Source of the DNA: Sapria himalayana
Lineage: Eukaryota; Streptophyta; Magnoliopsida; Malpighiales; Rafflesiaceae
Direction of reading: 5' to 3'
Assembly: GCA_029783825.1 (NCBI GenBank)
Contig: JAREIK010001468.1
Coordinates: 3,518,261 to 3,582,260, forward strand
Length of the DNA stretch: 64,000 bases
Shown here one piece after another: positions 29,366-45,400 of the stretch. The position numbers were made by a program, and so were the translations under genes. The number at the start of each line of letters is the position of its first letter. Position 1 is the stretch's first letter. A model generated the notes under the pieces. It worked only from the letters and a program-made list of their open reading frames with translations, was not told the origin of the DNA and did not search any database.

Positions 29366-29861
29366 TGTGGTGGTTGAGACTTGAAATATATGTATAATAT
29401 TGTTTATCGGGAATTCCAGCTGACACACATGTGGTGGTGGTTGAGATGGAACAGGAGTGGACCTGAATGGGGTAAATTGGCTCCCGACATGGGACACTTC
29501 GTGCATTCCAAAAACGAAGCTCGGTGCTGGGAATTCAAATTCAAATCGAATCCTGATCCGATCGGTCCCTCCGTCGCTTCGTTTGTGGAAATAACCAGCA
29601 AAAGGGTCCACGATCAGGCTTTTCGGTCAAACCTTTTTTCTGGTAGACAATACGTACGCCTCGACGATGGCGCAGACCGCGTTTATGTTCTACCTCAGTC
29701 ACAATCTCTTCCTCTTGCCTTCCAACTATGTTACTTTCCTTTTTTCTCATCTAATTTAGTTTTCATGGTTGCCTCAAGAACTAGGAAACTGTCGTCAGCG
29801 TCATTCAGTCAACATCTCCCATGGTCAAGGAACTGTAATTGAAGATCAGGGAAGTAAAAAC
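29366..29861 (+). promoter_or_regulatory. Presumed promoter and 5' UTR of the IRE-like kinase
   Basis: This stretch lies between the minisatellite and the start codon. Its base composition is more balanced than the intergenic DNA, as expected for a 5' leader. Frames in it are interrupted and lack family resemblance. A TATA box is not assigned. The region contains tandem ACACATGTGGTGG words at about 29359 and 29424. Confidence 0.45.
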
Positions 29862-30474
29862 ATGGTGTTTAAGAACAAGCTGTTCTTTTCTTCTAAGAAA
29901 TCGGAATCATCAAGTCCTGATGCATCCAGCAGCCCAAGATCGGCGGGTTCCAATTCCCCAATTAGATCGCAGAAACGGAACACCAAGTTCTCGTCGAAGA
30001 AAAAATCCACCAGTAATTCGCAAACTGTCGGAACTTTTTCATCTTCAACAAATCTTGGCATGGACGCAAGAGATAGGGATGATGCCAAACCCGGCACTTC
30101 CTGCTCAGAGTCGAAGAAGGTTGATGCAGGGAAAGGAGCTGCACTGTCACCGGTGTCTCCCATACTTGCTTCTTCTCTAGGGTTGAACAGGATAAAGACG
30201 AAATCAGGGCCATTACCGCAAGAGAGTTTTTATGGTTTTCGAGATGAGGATGTGCTAGGGGCGTTGGGATCAAGTAATTTCTCCAACGACAGTTGCGGAG
30301 ACATGACCTCGATTTCTAATCTCCAGTCAGGGAAAATGAGATTCAAGGAGAGTCGTGACGATGGTCCTAGCAACTGGGACAATGTATCGCTTGGGAGTGA
30401 GCAGCTAAAAGGGGTGACTCCCAATCTGCAGGAAAGAACGACGTTGCAGAATCGCAATTCATCGACAGAGGGAG
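29862..30474 (+). CDS. IREH1: IRE-like kinase exon 1
   Basis: The start ATG at 29862 has a good plant context (AAAAACATGG) and is the first in-frame Met. The donor GGAG|GTACAT at 30474/30475 leaves phase 1. It encodes a low-complexity, Ser/Lys-rich region with the family signatures [20 protein letters not shown] and PQESFYGFR. The region is probably disordered and open to phosphorylation (inference). Confidence 0.92.
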
Positions 30475-33400
30475 GTACATAGTCGTTCTTTGCTGCTTGG
30501 AGTTACTACTTCCAATATATCTTCAACTTTATTGCTGGAAAATATGTATCATCGTTAAAATCAAGTTTTCTTTATCACTGAAATTCAATTTTTTGAGTGA
30601 TACCAATCGACATAGTGTGTCTCTTCTGCCCACACTTCACTTCAAAATTTTATAATGTGCTCTTGAATCCATGTGAATTTTGCTAAACTGGCAAACAGAA
30701 ATTTGTGATGGAAAAAAAACAAAACAGTTGGGAAGTTGTCTCCGTTGAATTTCTTTTACTTCCTAAGTAGAACCAATTTTCACAATTGGAGCCTTATCAG
30801 GTCTAAAAAGTGGTGCAAAAACATAAAACATAAGATATTAGAATAGGCTATTATTTGTCCTTCTCAAGATTCAAGACGACAAAATCACTCTTATTTTTTT
30901 TTTTGAAAATCTTCTTGTCCATGTTTCATACTCAAATTTGTAATAATTTATAATGTGACCTGCATACCTTTGATATCAGATAAATAAATATAAAGAAGTA
31001 TAAATTATTACGCAATACATATTGAGTAACTTACTCTTCTATAAAAAGGTAACAAATGTGTTTGTAAAATTTACTTATTTGGCATTTCTATCAAAAATAT
31101 GTATTAATAAACAAAATATAAATACAAATAAATTATAATGCCATAATAGTTCACATCAAGTTGGTTTGTAAATATCAATAAATCAAGTTTGGAATAAAAA
31201 AAATAAATTTAGGTATTTTGAAAGCTTTCATAAAATCGTTGCCTAACTGATTTGATATCGCAATATAGGTCAGGATAATGGTCACATCCTAGATTTTTCA
31301 TATGATAAGTAAATGGTTAGTCTCTATGTTATTTATTTACTTCGGTAATATTGATTTAGAAACTATATGTTTTATTATTTGACCATTATAATAAACATAA
31401 TAGGATGATTAACTAAAATTATGCTCTTTTTATATAAATACCCGATTTAAAAAATCTCAGAAATAATTGTTATCATTACTTTATATTCTATCTATGTATT
31501 GAATATTGAAATTATCATCTCATTTTTCTAGGAGATTATTATCCCTCCCAAAAAAAATAATAATTTATAGTTGATTTTTTTGGCTAATTAAAGATGTCTA
31601 ACTGATAATATGAATATCTGGTTAATTGAAAATAATGTTCAATGCTGATATCCAACTAAAATTTGAATATTTGGCTAATTGAAGATGATGCTCAACGTTG
31701 GTACTCAATTAGAATCTTAAGATTTAGCTAATTGAAGATGTTCATAATGATTGAATAAACTATTATGTCTGTCTTATAATTGTTAGATAATATATTTTTT
31801 CAATAGTAAAGTGAATTAAAGGACACTCATCAGATAAAAGTCATTACTTGAGTCAATATGAATATCTACTAGAGTACAATCTAAAATAATAATTTTTGAC
31901 CGAGCATCCAAGGTATATTTTCTCCATTATAAAATAATATCTATATTATCATATGTAATTTATAATCTAAGAAAGTGTATGAGAATTTTAAGGTTGTTCA
32001 TTTGAAATTGAGATTGAATTGATTGATTCTTAATTAGTCATATTATTAATAAAAATATTATTAACATATATAATTGATAAAATATTGAAGTCAATTTATA
32101 AAATAATAAATATTTTCTAACATATCTGTATAAATTAAATGAGATAATTCTAATCGAAACCACACATATCATATTCATTAAGATTATTTTAGGTTATATA
32201 AAATTTTTTGTAATTAGTAAATTATACTTGAAAGTTTTTTATGTACACATTTTTAATAATTTTGAAATTTATTAAAATAATAAATTATTTATAGCATATT
32301 TATACAAATAAAATAATAAATAAATTGTTATATATCATCTCACAAATTATACTAAATGATTATCTTAGGTTATATAAGATTTTTTTGTAATTTGAAATTT
32401 CTACTTGAAAATTTTGTGTTTAAAAACTAAATGATTATTGCATATATACTTCATTAAAATCATCATAAAAAATATTTTTCATGTCAAACTAATATATTAT
32501 ATGCATATAAGAATTTTTAAGAGTTATGATATCCAAGCTTAGGTCTTGGCCATTGAAAAAAATTCTATGGTATTAATATCAGAAGTTTGAGTAAATTCTA
32601 TTTAAACAAAAATACTAAAATAATAATTAAAAATAACACACTGAGAAATGTATATATTAAATGCTCTTATATAAAAAAAAATACTTGAGTAGTCCACATA
32701 CTAGGCGCTCACATTAAAAATATAAAAAATAAAAAATAGTAAATAGAAAATTATAACATCTCATGTCAAGCTAGTATATGCAAGTCTATAATATCAGGTT
32801 TAAAAAAAAAATAACTTGGGACCCTTTCAAGTTATCCGTGAAACTTTTCACTGATTGATTTATTGTTTGAATGTCTAATATAGTAATTATCTCAACGTGA
32901 ATTTTTTTTTCTTAGAAAAAAATAATTTATTTTTATATATTATATTCTCTTACAAAACACCAAATTAGTTATATATTTTGTTTCATGATTATCACAGTAA
33001 AGAATAGTAAAAAGTGAGTGTATATTTGATTTCTTAAAGTAGAAAATAAATTTAAAGTATAACTATCTGTCTATATCTTTTATCAAAGTCAAAATTCTTT
33101 AATGAAATCCTCAATCAGTTATAATTTCTATGATCATAGATAGATATCTCAAGTCTTATATACTTTGTCATATATGTTTGTATGTAAAGAGCTATCTTAA
33201 AGTGATTTTGTCTAAGAGAATTTAAAGAATAATTAATTATATTGAATGTGTATATTATATCTAATTTAATAATAATTAGACAGTTATATTCTTATGATTC
33301 TTATAGAAATAATAGAATTAAGTTGAGGGATCACATTGAAAGTAAAATTAGTATTTGGATTAACATGAGCATCTCCTAGAGTACAATCCAAAAAATTAAT

Positions 33401-36400
33401 TTTTGTAAGAGTATTCAATATATATGTTATCTGTGATAAGATAATAACTTTAAATCATATAATAATTGTTATAATCTATAAATTGTGTTTGATTATATTG
33501 CTTGAAATCTTGATTGCTACTCTATATACATGTCATCTTTAAGGTCATTGTAAAGAAATATATTTTTTATGTTTAGTTGATATATCTTCTAATTATGATA
33601 TGTTTTAAGAAAAATAAGAATTTATACTGAGATTATATTGATCACTAGATAGTAAGTCTTTTGGTAGTCTGTATCAAATATTTGTTAGAATTATCTTTCT
33701 ATAAGTCTCATTTTAAGATGATCAATATTATTATTTGATATTTTTTTCCCAGTGAATACTTATTTGCGATTCAATAATAGATTTTTACTAAGGTCGTGGT
33801 TTTAACTTTTAAATCTTATTTTATTAAAATGAAAAACATGTTTTTTTATTATGGCTTGATACTATCATAAATAAGATAATGTCTTAAAAGGAGATTTCGA
33901 TATTCAATTACTTTTAAAAGAAGTAATAAAATAAATAAAATAAATAATAATATGAGAGTACGACACAACTTATAAAATTAGATACTTAGTTTAATTTTGT
34001 TGTTTGTTACGTAGAGCAATTGAAAGGTCAAAATTAGAGCAATTTATTTTAAATAAAGGTATCCAATAAGATGTACTGGATTAGTACAACCTAATTTTTT
34101 AGGCTTAGCTGAGCCACTTTTATATGCCTGACATAACATATTTTTTATTAGTATGGGCTATGCTATGCTAGCCTGACTCTATAAATGGGTAGCCTAGCAT
34201 GGTTTATTTTTTCCCATACTGGTTTGACAGTGCTGAGTCATGCTAGGTCAATACTAAACTCAACATTCTCTTGCATTAAGCATGGTTCAAACCTACCTAG
34301 CTCTGATTCCTTCTAGGCAAGCTTGTGTTAGGTCCAAACTAGTTTGGGTTGGCTAGTCGAGTTGTGTTGTATCACATCTTTTACATGGGTCAGAAATTCT
34401 TGTTTGGCATGGCTTGAGCTGTGCCACATGTTTTTTCTACACTTATTCTTGGCAAAATAATTTGACTTCTCAATAGACTTGTTTTTGGTTTGAGTAGGTT
34501 GATCATGTTCCTTTGTCTTGGTATAAATTTTATGTTTTGGGTAGTCAAGTCTTATAGTTATTAATTTAATATGAGATTGTACTAACTCATGGACTACTAT
34601 GTGATATGAGTTTGAAGTAGATATTTCTATATGAGAAACCAATTCTCAATAGAATTAAAATGATCTAAATATTTTGGTAGATATAATAATTTCCTGAGAG
34701 TAATAATATATTGAATCCAAATATGTTTATTTATAGTTTACGAGTGATTTTCTCTACTAATTGATAGTCTAGGTAAAGTTACAAATAAGAAAAAAAGTGT
34801 AATAGATTCATATTCTTCATAGGCTCATTGAAAAATAAGTCATGATAAAAAAAATTATGTCTACACTTATTAAAATTTTATTATTTTGCGATAAAATTTT
34901 TTGTAATTTTGTTGGGGTATCAATTATTCAAAGATGATACATTTTAAGTTTTTAGATTTTAACTTGTCCCATGTTGAAGATCTATTAATTTCAAAGTAAG
35001 TGCATTTTAAAACTTTAGGCAATAAACTAAATAACAACTTATCTTAAAGATGTATGCTTTGAAAAGGTATACTTTAAGAAATATTTTTAGAGAATATTTG
35101 ATTGATGAGATAAATTATAATTAAAACTATATATCATCAAAAATATTTAGAATATTCTTTTCATATAGGAGTGTCTAAATTATTTAATTGGATATTTATT
35201 ATTTTTAGAAATCTTATTTTGTTAGAGTGTCGTACTAGAATTTTGGTGTTTAATCATATATTCCATATACAAAATATTAAATTAGTCTCGCATATTTTTT
35301 AATGCTTTCTAATTTTTAATATTTTTAAATTATTTTTTAATATTTTTAAATTGATTTTTTAATGTTTATGAAAAAATAAAAAAATATTATCAGATATCTA
35401 AAATTCATTTCAATTATATTTCTATTAGGTATTCATATGTCTAAGTATATTATGTTGAATGATATCCTACTTAAATCATACCAATATGTATGATATGAAA
35501 TTTTGGTAAATTTTTATAACTAACATGTAATATATTATAGAGGTGAAATATTCATAAGGTTAAAATAAAATATTCTCAACTTAGCTAATGATGAGTAACA
35601 AAATTGAGAATGGATAAATAAAATGTTCAATACACAAATATTTAGAAAGAAATCTTACCAACTAATAAATGACAAAAATTACACCGTTGAATCCTAAATG
35701 AAGTTTGCATTAGAGTCTTCAAGTATTCTAAATAAATATCAGCAGAAATAAAAATAAATTTAGAGTTAAGTTATTTGAAAAGATAAATTATATAAAGTAA
35801 AATAATAGGATAATTGAGAATAACATATGATGATATAACAAAATCTAAGATGAATATTACCATATCATATAACTTTTGAATATTTATCTTTTACTACAAT
35901 AATATTTTTATAATGGAAAAAGAATACATATACTAACTAGGATATGATTATTGATAAAATTAGCGTTATCTCATATATTGATAATCCATGAGTATGTACA
36001 AAGTATTTGAGTAAAATAATCAATGATTTCTAAAAATGGAATGATCAGTTGTTACCTTGTGAAAATTTTATTTATATTTCTCTCTAGTAAATATAAATGT
36101 TATGGTGAGTGAATTTTTTAGAGTTATTGGATAATTCTGATAGTTAGTTTGTCTCTCTTAATACTTTGTAAAATTTTTATTCGTTTTTTTTGATATAATA
36201 TCTAAAAGATATATCTAGTATAACCCATTCTTATGTAATGAGTACACTTAATTGATATTTTCTTATATTTATCTTTGTTGGAGAATCTCTCCATGCTATG
36301 ATATTGTCTTTTCATATAAAAATAAAATATAATAATACCAAATAATATTTGTTAAAATTACTAAATTTTGTTGTTTTTGCAATTTTGTGGAAATCCCAAC

Positions 36401-39400
36401 CAGGGTTTTTGTTCAAATCGCCACAGCTCTCTACCACACATTTTTATTGCTTCTTAATCATGCGCGCACCTATTACTTCTTAATTGTACTCATATCAGTT
36501 TCTTCTTAATTGTGTGCTCATATTTCTTCTTAACTGTGCATGCTTACTACTTTTCAATCACATGATAACTGCTTCTCAATCACGTGCCTCTTTTCCCAAA
36601 CCATGCATGATTACTATCACCACCCTACATTTATCATGCACATCTGCTGCCACTACAGTGTGTCTTTATTGCCTCCATCATATACCTCTTTTACTACTAT
36701 CGTGTGCCTATGCTGTCACCATTGTGCTCACTTTTGTTGCCACCATTGAGCATGACTACTATGACAACCGTGTTTGCCTCTTTTTCCACACCATGTGTGT
36801 CTGTCACCATTTTTTTTGTGATTTTTTTGATCAGATTTTACTCTGATTTATATTAAGACAAAAATATTAAAAATATAAATGAAAATGACATTGAGAAATC
36901 ATTATATTTAAATACTTTTATATAATGAACAACCCTAATTCAAGTTAGAGACTTAGAGTTATATATACTTCTTGTACATATTTGATTTTTTATTGAGTAG
37001 GTTTTATTTATGTTATTATTTTCTTTTGATAATATGTTTTCTATATGATATCAGAGCTACATATAGCTCATCCTAGAGGGGGAATGATTGTGTTAGTATA
37101 ATGAAGGTGCACAGTAGGCACTCAAGGTGCATATTAAACTCTAAGTGACTTCATGTGCAATAGGCGCTCAATAGTCACTTGCACAATATTTGGTGTGCTC
37201 AAAGAATAGATGCATAAGGAAAATGAAGAATTAAAAGATATATGCAAAGTTATTTGTAGTTGGTTATTAATACAATGTGTGAAATCAACTTGTTATTAGT
37301 ATCAATATTTGTTTGACTCCAACTCATTGTTAGTGCAATATTTGCATGTGACACTAACTTATTATTGATGTTAAATATTCACGGGACACTAACTGTTAGT
37401 GTCATTTGTGAAATAATGATATGACACTAACATATAGATGTATGAGATTTTTCTTATGGTGCATAGTTATTTGAGGTGTAAGGTGTACATAGGTGCAAAA
37501 GTTTCTGTGGCTTTGAGGTGTAAGATATAATCAAGACAAACCTTTTTTTTGAGGTGCAATCTACCAAAAATATATATAAATTATATATATTTATAAAATA
37601 TTACCTATAATTTTTATCTATTAATGAAATAAAAGCAAGTACATGATATCCAATATAAAAAATAAATTTATTAGTATTTTTCATTATTACAAATTTTTAT
37701 AATTCTAAAATAAAATAATAAAATTTTAATAATCTAATTTGTAGAATTTTAATATATTAAATATATTATTTATTCTTTTTGAGAGTGGTAGATGGGGGTT
37801 ATGGGAATAATATGATGTGTAGAAGATGAGATATTGGTAATTATTGATTTATGAAGAGACATTGTGAATACTATGCATTATGTGGAGGGTGCTTGAGGAG
37901 AGATGAAATACTTTTGCATGCTCCTCATGGAGCCTGAGCTTTAGGCATTTGAGATGAGTACACATTGTTGAAAAAAATAAGATGACCTAGTAGAGATGAG
38001 ACTCAATATATATGTAAAAACCCTGTTATTTTTATCGATGATTGCTCATATTTTATTTGGTTAATTTTCTTGCATTTTAGGATATATGTGATATGTCTAA
38101 TTACTTTAATACTTAATCTATTTATTATGAAATCATATATCAAATTTCTTATGCTAGTATATTCCATAGAATGAGTTGTATAAATAAAGATTATATATTT
38201 GATCGAGGTGATTCAAACATTATTTTATGGTAGAAATATGTTAAAATATTTTGCGAAGATATGATATTAACTATAAATTATCTTATTAGTCGATTATTTT
38301 ATCATTTTTTATTGTATCATTTTAGAATGTATATTATTTAGGGATTTTATTCAACTTATCTCATATTATCTCTGAGAGCATTTATTTTCTTTCTAGATTT
38401 CTATATAGGATATGATAAGTTGATATCTAATATGATTAAGTATGTATTTCATAGTTATTTATTACCTAGAAATGATACACATGTTATTTGACAATGAATA
38501 ATAGAGTTTTGGTATGTTTTAATATTATTTTTTATCATAATTTATTTTTTAATAAGCTTAGGCAGAATAAAAGTTCAAAAGATATATTAGGGTTTATTAT
38601 CTTTTCTTTGTAGTTATGCTCAGGTCTTTAGTTAGAAGATATGTCAGTCATACATGTTATTTGATTGTGACATGACTTTTGCCGTGTTGGGTTGAGTCTA
38701 ATCATGCCTTGTGCCATGTCACACATGACACGTGTGTGTGACATGTGGGCATTATTAGAGGTGTCAATTGGGCCGGGCCACTCATCGCGGCACGATATGG
38801 TTCAGTCATGCTTGTCTCGACACGACATAGTTTGGAACCATGTTTAGTTCCGAACTGTGCTTGCTTATGGCATGGTTCGTGTCATGTTGAGCCGATGTGA
38901 GCTGTGTCTCATGTTAGGGCAGGCACGATGCGGATGCTTTGCCTTGCTTGGTGGCACGGTCCAACTACTCAAGCATTTTGAATCGGCTATTGTTGGGTCA
39001 TAGGTCATGGGTCACGGGTCAAGTCCCTTCAGGTGATTGCTAGACGTGGTGTGTTTTAAAAAAAAATCCACTATGTAATTTGGATATTGCTTACATGACA
39101 GTTTGTAATTGTGCTGTCATGCCTCCCTTGTTGCATGTTGTTATTTCATGCAATGGGCTCCGACAAGGACAACGACATGTTATGCATGTTACTCTTCATG
39201 TTTGCCTATTTAATAAATAAATTAAAAATTAATATGAGTTTACAATAGTCGTTGGATTGATTTCAATTACTATTGTGGCCGGAATCTCATGTCTATCATG
39301 ATTCTGGTTATTATTTAACTAAAATAAATTCAAAAAAAATAAAAAAACTATTTTTTAATAAATTTGGATTTTTTTTCTTTATAAATGCAAGAAGAAATTT

Positions 39401-42400
39401 AGAAATTTATTTAGTTTTTTCTCTTTGACATTTTCTGTCTTTATAAGTTTGATTTTTTTTCTAGTCCCTCTTTTGTAATATAAATATTACTTATACTATT
39501 TTTTTAATTTTAATTTATGATTTATGTTTGTGCATACAGGATAATAGTGGTGTGAGCGTGCATGTGCAACATTATAATTTGCCTCAAGGTTAAAATTTAT
39601 AACAAAGCAGTCTGTTGTAGGGTTCTAGATATTCTATTAATTATTTGTTTGCCATTTTTTTTTTCTTAATTTCATAATTTATTTAAAATATATAAAAAGT
39701 TAAAAAAATATCACATGTTGAATTAAAAAAATATTACATGTTGAATTTAATGATAATAAGTATAATATTGACCTAGATATCACCTAAAAAAATAAAAAAT
39801 TAAGATAAAAATCAATAGTATAAATATACTTTAAAATAATAAAAATAAAAAAATTATAAGAATGCTGATGAAGAATCTACATAATATATATATTATAAAA
39901 AGATAAATACTTGGAGGAATGTGTGAGAGAGAAGGCATACCCAAATTTTAAAGCATCTAAAGAGGCATGTTGATCAATATATCAAAAAATATGATGTATT
40001 AGATTCGAGATAAATTTAACTTAGTGGTAAGATCTTTCAAGTTGGATCTGTTTAGTTTCGTTGAATATTTTTATATACCTTAATAATTTTGAAAAAAAAG
40101 ACATGCTCAAATTAATTATGATAATAAGTCTTATGATTAGATTTTTAGAGGATTATAGAGTAGTAAGTTTTATGCAGACTTATTTCTAACTTATTTATCT
40201 TAAGATTTCTAAGTTTATGTGTAATAATGACATAATAAAATATTAATAATTAAAGAATTTAAAAAATATAATAAAGTGATGTTCAATATATAGATTAATT
40301 ATGATGATGCATTATTTGTATATCTCACTGTTTGCTATATAGATTATAAATGAAAAATTAATAAAAAATTATTTGGATTTCTTGATATTATTCATTTTCG
40401 TGATGGTCCTATCATATATGACTGAATAATGTGGATGTTTAGAAAATATGAAATTCAAAAGCACATTTGTTAATGCTTATAATAATTTGTTACGACTATT
40501 AGAGATGCGTTGTTATGTGAGATATTTCTCGTTAGGTAGTCATTTGATTAATCTCATAATTAAAGTTAATTCTCGTACACTAGAAAAAATAAGAAATTCA
40601 TTAACATATCTTAGGATGCCTGACAAATATCAAGAGTTTAGAAGTTTATATTTGTCTATAGGGTTAAAAAAGAAAAAAATTCAAATGAATATGAGATATT
40701 TTTGAAATTATATCTATCATATGTTGAATCTTGTGTTGGCTACTAATTCGTGGTATTTGAAAACGTCAATAATAGGAGTAACGAACTTAATAATAATTCA
40801 AACTACGATATAAGAATTTTATTTATGAAATTTTTTAGAATTTTATGACAATGAATTTGTATTCTTCCCTGTACACTCTTAATACTTATATTGTATTTAG
40901 TTGCATATAATATTAGTAGTATGTTTATCAAGTATAAAGGTAATCCTGCATTAAATATCATGAATTTTGAGATGGAAATCAATTTGAAATATTAGTTTTT
41001 TATTTTAATTCTGTATTATTTAACTATTTGTATGAATCTTAGGGTTAATGTTGAAAGAGGTAAAAAATATATTGATATACATATCTATGTGCATGAATCA
41101 GTTACACCAACGTGAATGGTTCATTCACAAAAAATAATTAATTTGTTTATTAAATTATAATACTAGGTATGATAACTGTAGTTATGCTATGAGTATGGAT
41201 ATGAATTTTATATTCAGAGATGATAAATTTTTTATTATATTAGTTAGGGAAAAAAGACAGGGTGATCTATCAAATATGAATGAACTGTCTCGATACTTAG
41301 ATATTAATCACTATTTTATCCTATTACATGATAATAATAAGAATTTAAATATTTTATTATTGTAGAAATCATACGAATCTATCTTTTTTATGCTATACAA
41401 GATGACTCACGATCTATTGACACCTTCAGCCTCTAGCATAATATCGAAGTATGTTTTTCCTATGATAATAAATATTTTTTTGGATAGGAGATTGATATTA
41501 TGATTAAATATTATATTTGTACTTGCATGCATGAATGCTTAGAAAGATTTAAAATTAAGCATTCATGATAAGACATAAAAGATGATGAATAATAATCCAT
41601 GGGATGGGAAGATCGACAATATTGATAACACTATTGATATTTTAGACATATTCATGATAATAATGATCTATACTATATCTATAGTATTATACCATAAATA
41701 TTTATTAATTATTGATGATTATTTATATATGTGATACTTATATATTACTACATTGCTAGTTTATGTTTATTTTTGTTAATTTTTTTTTTCATTTTGATTA
41801 ATGCAGTATTGTCTATTGATGTTTGTAGTATATATTGTATTGGATATTCCATTGTATTGCATTTTATAGTTTTTATCATTTTAAATTTTGATATTTTGTT
41901 TTTTTAATTTTATTTATATTATATATATATATTATGTATTTGATCCATTAATACTTCATTGAAATTATATAAAATTTTTAATCTTTTAATTTGAATAAAA
42001 TTAAATAATTATTAATCATATTAGGTAAAAAAAGGCTGGTTCATGTTGGCCTAAATCAGTCCGATCCACCCCCAACCAACACAGCTTGCTCTAGGCATGA
42101 CATGGCAGAATGACCATGCTACATTGAAATGGACTGTGCCAATATGGTACGGTCCATTTGTCACCTCTAGAGTCTAGACATGATCTATGCAAGTATGAGG
42201 TATGAGTTTTTTTTAAAATCTGTTACTATTTTCATTATGCTAAACATAATCTGATAATTCCATTTTTCTAACAAGGACAACGATAAGTGTTGTATTGTTG
42301 TCAATGTTGGGAAAAAAGTAAAAAGATAAAATGTAATTTTTTTAGCCACTATATTTCTTCCAACAACTAATGGACAGAGATCTGATGCTTGTTGGAAAAG

Positions 42401-45400
42401 TACCCAAAAAATATAAAAAAAATTTTAAAAATATATTTTGTTAAAATTCTATAAATGTGATATTACAATATTTTTTTTCCGCTCATGTATATTTTTTTTG
42501 TTCTAATATTCTTTTCTTTTTTCTCTATTTTGGCTGATTGACTCTACATATTATTTACTATTAAGTTCTGCATTTTAATTGTAGCTACAAGCCACACATA
42601 AAATTAATATATATATATATATATATATATTATAATTTTGTTTGTATTATAATATATAAAAATATAAACTTATAATTTTTTAAAAAGTTACAATAATAGA
42701 TAAAAAACAAAAAATATTAAATTATGATGTTAATGATAATAAATTTGACCTAAATATAGATTATAATGACAATTCCTGATTAAAAGGTTTGAATCATAAA
42801 TTAGATTATTTATCATGAGCTTATCATATTTTTCTAAAAAATTAAAATTTAAGTAAATTTTATTAGTTTGATTGCATTTTAAGATAACTAAAATTTAAAA
42901 AATATCAGGAATGTCAAAAAAGATTTAGCATACTATATATATTATAAAATATATATACATGTAGGAGTAATAGTAGCACTAATCATTATAAGATGTATGT
43001 CATTAATACATCAAAAAAATATGATGTATTAGATCATATAGAAATCTAATTTAGCTGTATGGTCTTTGAAGTTTGATTAGGTTTTAGCTTCATTGATTTC
43101 TTTCATTTATTATAATGACTTTGAAAAGGAAAATAATATCAAATTTATTATTATAATCTATCTTTCAATATTTGAAGGATTTAGGGGAGCTATTATTATG
43201 TAGAATTATTTTTATTATGAATATCATATAATTATTAGATTTATTAGTAAAAATGATATAATAAAATATTATATATTAAAAATAAATAATAATTAATAAA
43301 TTTAGAAAATATAATGGAGTTGTTGTGTCTGGCACGACATGTAGGCTTAATACCCTCATCATGGCATATCATGACACGAGCCACGCTGAGAGTCTGCCCG
43401 ACACGGTCTTGGACCGTGCAGGGCACGGCCGAACTAAGCTGGGCTCCGTGTCGGGTCTGGCCCTCCTAATTCATCTGACACCTCTACAGAAAAGAAGAAT
43501 TTATTTCTTCATATAAATCAATGAGCTAAAAAAAAATTCTAAACAAATGTGAAATACAATTGGATTATATTTACATGATATTAGATTTTTGTATTGAGGA
43601 TAATATGTGATATCTAATAATTTTAAAAGTAAACATGAAAAATATATTATTCATAATTCAATTTGAGATACAAAAATTTATTTTTGAAAATTTCTGAAGA
43701 TTTATTATAATATGATGAATATGTATTCCTTTATATATATTCTCATTACTTGTATTCTACTTGAATGTATATTATAATGTTAGTGACATATTTAATAAAT
43801 ATAAAGAACATTTTATATTTAGTGCCATAGTTGTTGAAATACAAATTAAGTATTTTAATTATTGATCCTCCTTTAACAATTGTTTATTCCTTGATTATTT
43901 GTATGAATTCTATGGTTAAGGTAGGAATAAAAAATATTGTAAGATTTATATCTACATGTATGAATAAAGTAGAATTTTAAAATTAGATTAATGAAAAATT
44001 GGATAACATATTAATATATTACGATACTAGATATAGTAGTTATAGGGAGACTCTGAGTATGAATATAAATATCATATTTTGAGATAATTTTTTCATTCAA
44101 TTAGTTAGGGATAAATAATGAGGTGGTATGTTGAATAGGAGCAAGTTATTACGGTATATAAATATTATTTATTGCTTCATCATATCACTTGATGATAATA
44201 GTAATTTGGATATTTTGAGTTGGTAAAAATTATATAAATTTATTTTTATCGTGTTATCTAAGATTACATATATTTTACTGATTCATCCGGTACCTAGTAT
44301 AGCATTGGAATTTATTTGTGTGACTGTGAATATTATTTTAAATAGAAGATTTAGACTGTGAACGGATATTGTTGATGTATTTTTTTGCTTTAATGATTGA
44401 AAAGATTTACAATTAGATATTCATGATAAAACAAAAGAGTTTCTGACAAATAATAATTCATGAAATATTGAGTATATTGAAACTATCATTTAATTTATAT
44501 TTAAAATCATATGAGATGATTATGATTTTTATCTGTACTATAATAGTAGTATAGACATAGATTGATCGTGACTATTAGAGAACTCATATACAAAATGTAA
44601 TGCATATTTTTTTTAGTTTTGATTTTACTTACGTATTGTATTTATGCTTATGAGTCATGGCTTCTTATTTATGTTTTTGAATTTTTCTTAAAAGTTATTT
44701 ATTTTGATTGTATTATTATTTTCATATGATATTATGAACAAAAGTAACATATTATTTTAGTTATTAATTTTATTTATTTAAATTTAGAGTACATTTTACA
44801 AGGTAATTTTTTTATTTTAATATTTATATTTTATATTAAAGAAAAATTAAATATTTTATAATTTTTTTATTGGCCTTGTTTGATATCTAGAACTAGTATG
44901 ATCCAACATAACTTGGATCTGGCCATGCATGACCCAACATGGTTGTTCCAGGCAGATGGCCAATTGCGCCTTGTTGGGATGACTGTACCAGTACGACATG
45001 ACACAAGAACCCATTTTGTATTTTTTCAAGTATGACATGATGATTTAATTAGGCCATGAAAAATTAGTTATTACTAGCATGATATGATCTGTTTGATATT
45101 TCTTTTTCTCTTTCAGTATTTACAAATATTTTTAACTAGCTGATATTTTAGATATTAGTTGGGAAACAACTTGCACATAGAGATTCTTTGTATGATATTA
45201 TATTTTTTGAAAATAATCTTAACTTATTGAATAGCTAAAGATAGACAGTGATCTCAAGATGTAGTAATGAGATAGTACTCATGGTGATGAAGTTAATTAT
45301 TTGTGAAATATTTTAGATAAGATATATTTTTAAAGAGATTCGATACTCATTCAATTTTCTTATTATTCTCAATTGTGATTGTAAAATAGTAAGATAGTTA

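Noticed and set aside
28362..29397. Long open frames on both strands rich in His/Thr or Cys/Val
   Set aside because: They arise from CA/GT repeats, overlap on both strands and have no family resemblance.
29769..29861. Upstream extension of kinase exon 1 (frame open from 29769)
   Set aside because: It has no ATG in frame before 29862, and family proteins begin MVFK at this point.
36484..36846. Cys/Leu-rich open frame that could look like a small protein
   Set aside because: It lies in a degenerate CT-rich tandem repeat within intron 1 and matches no family.
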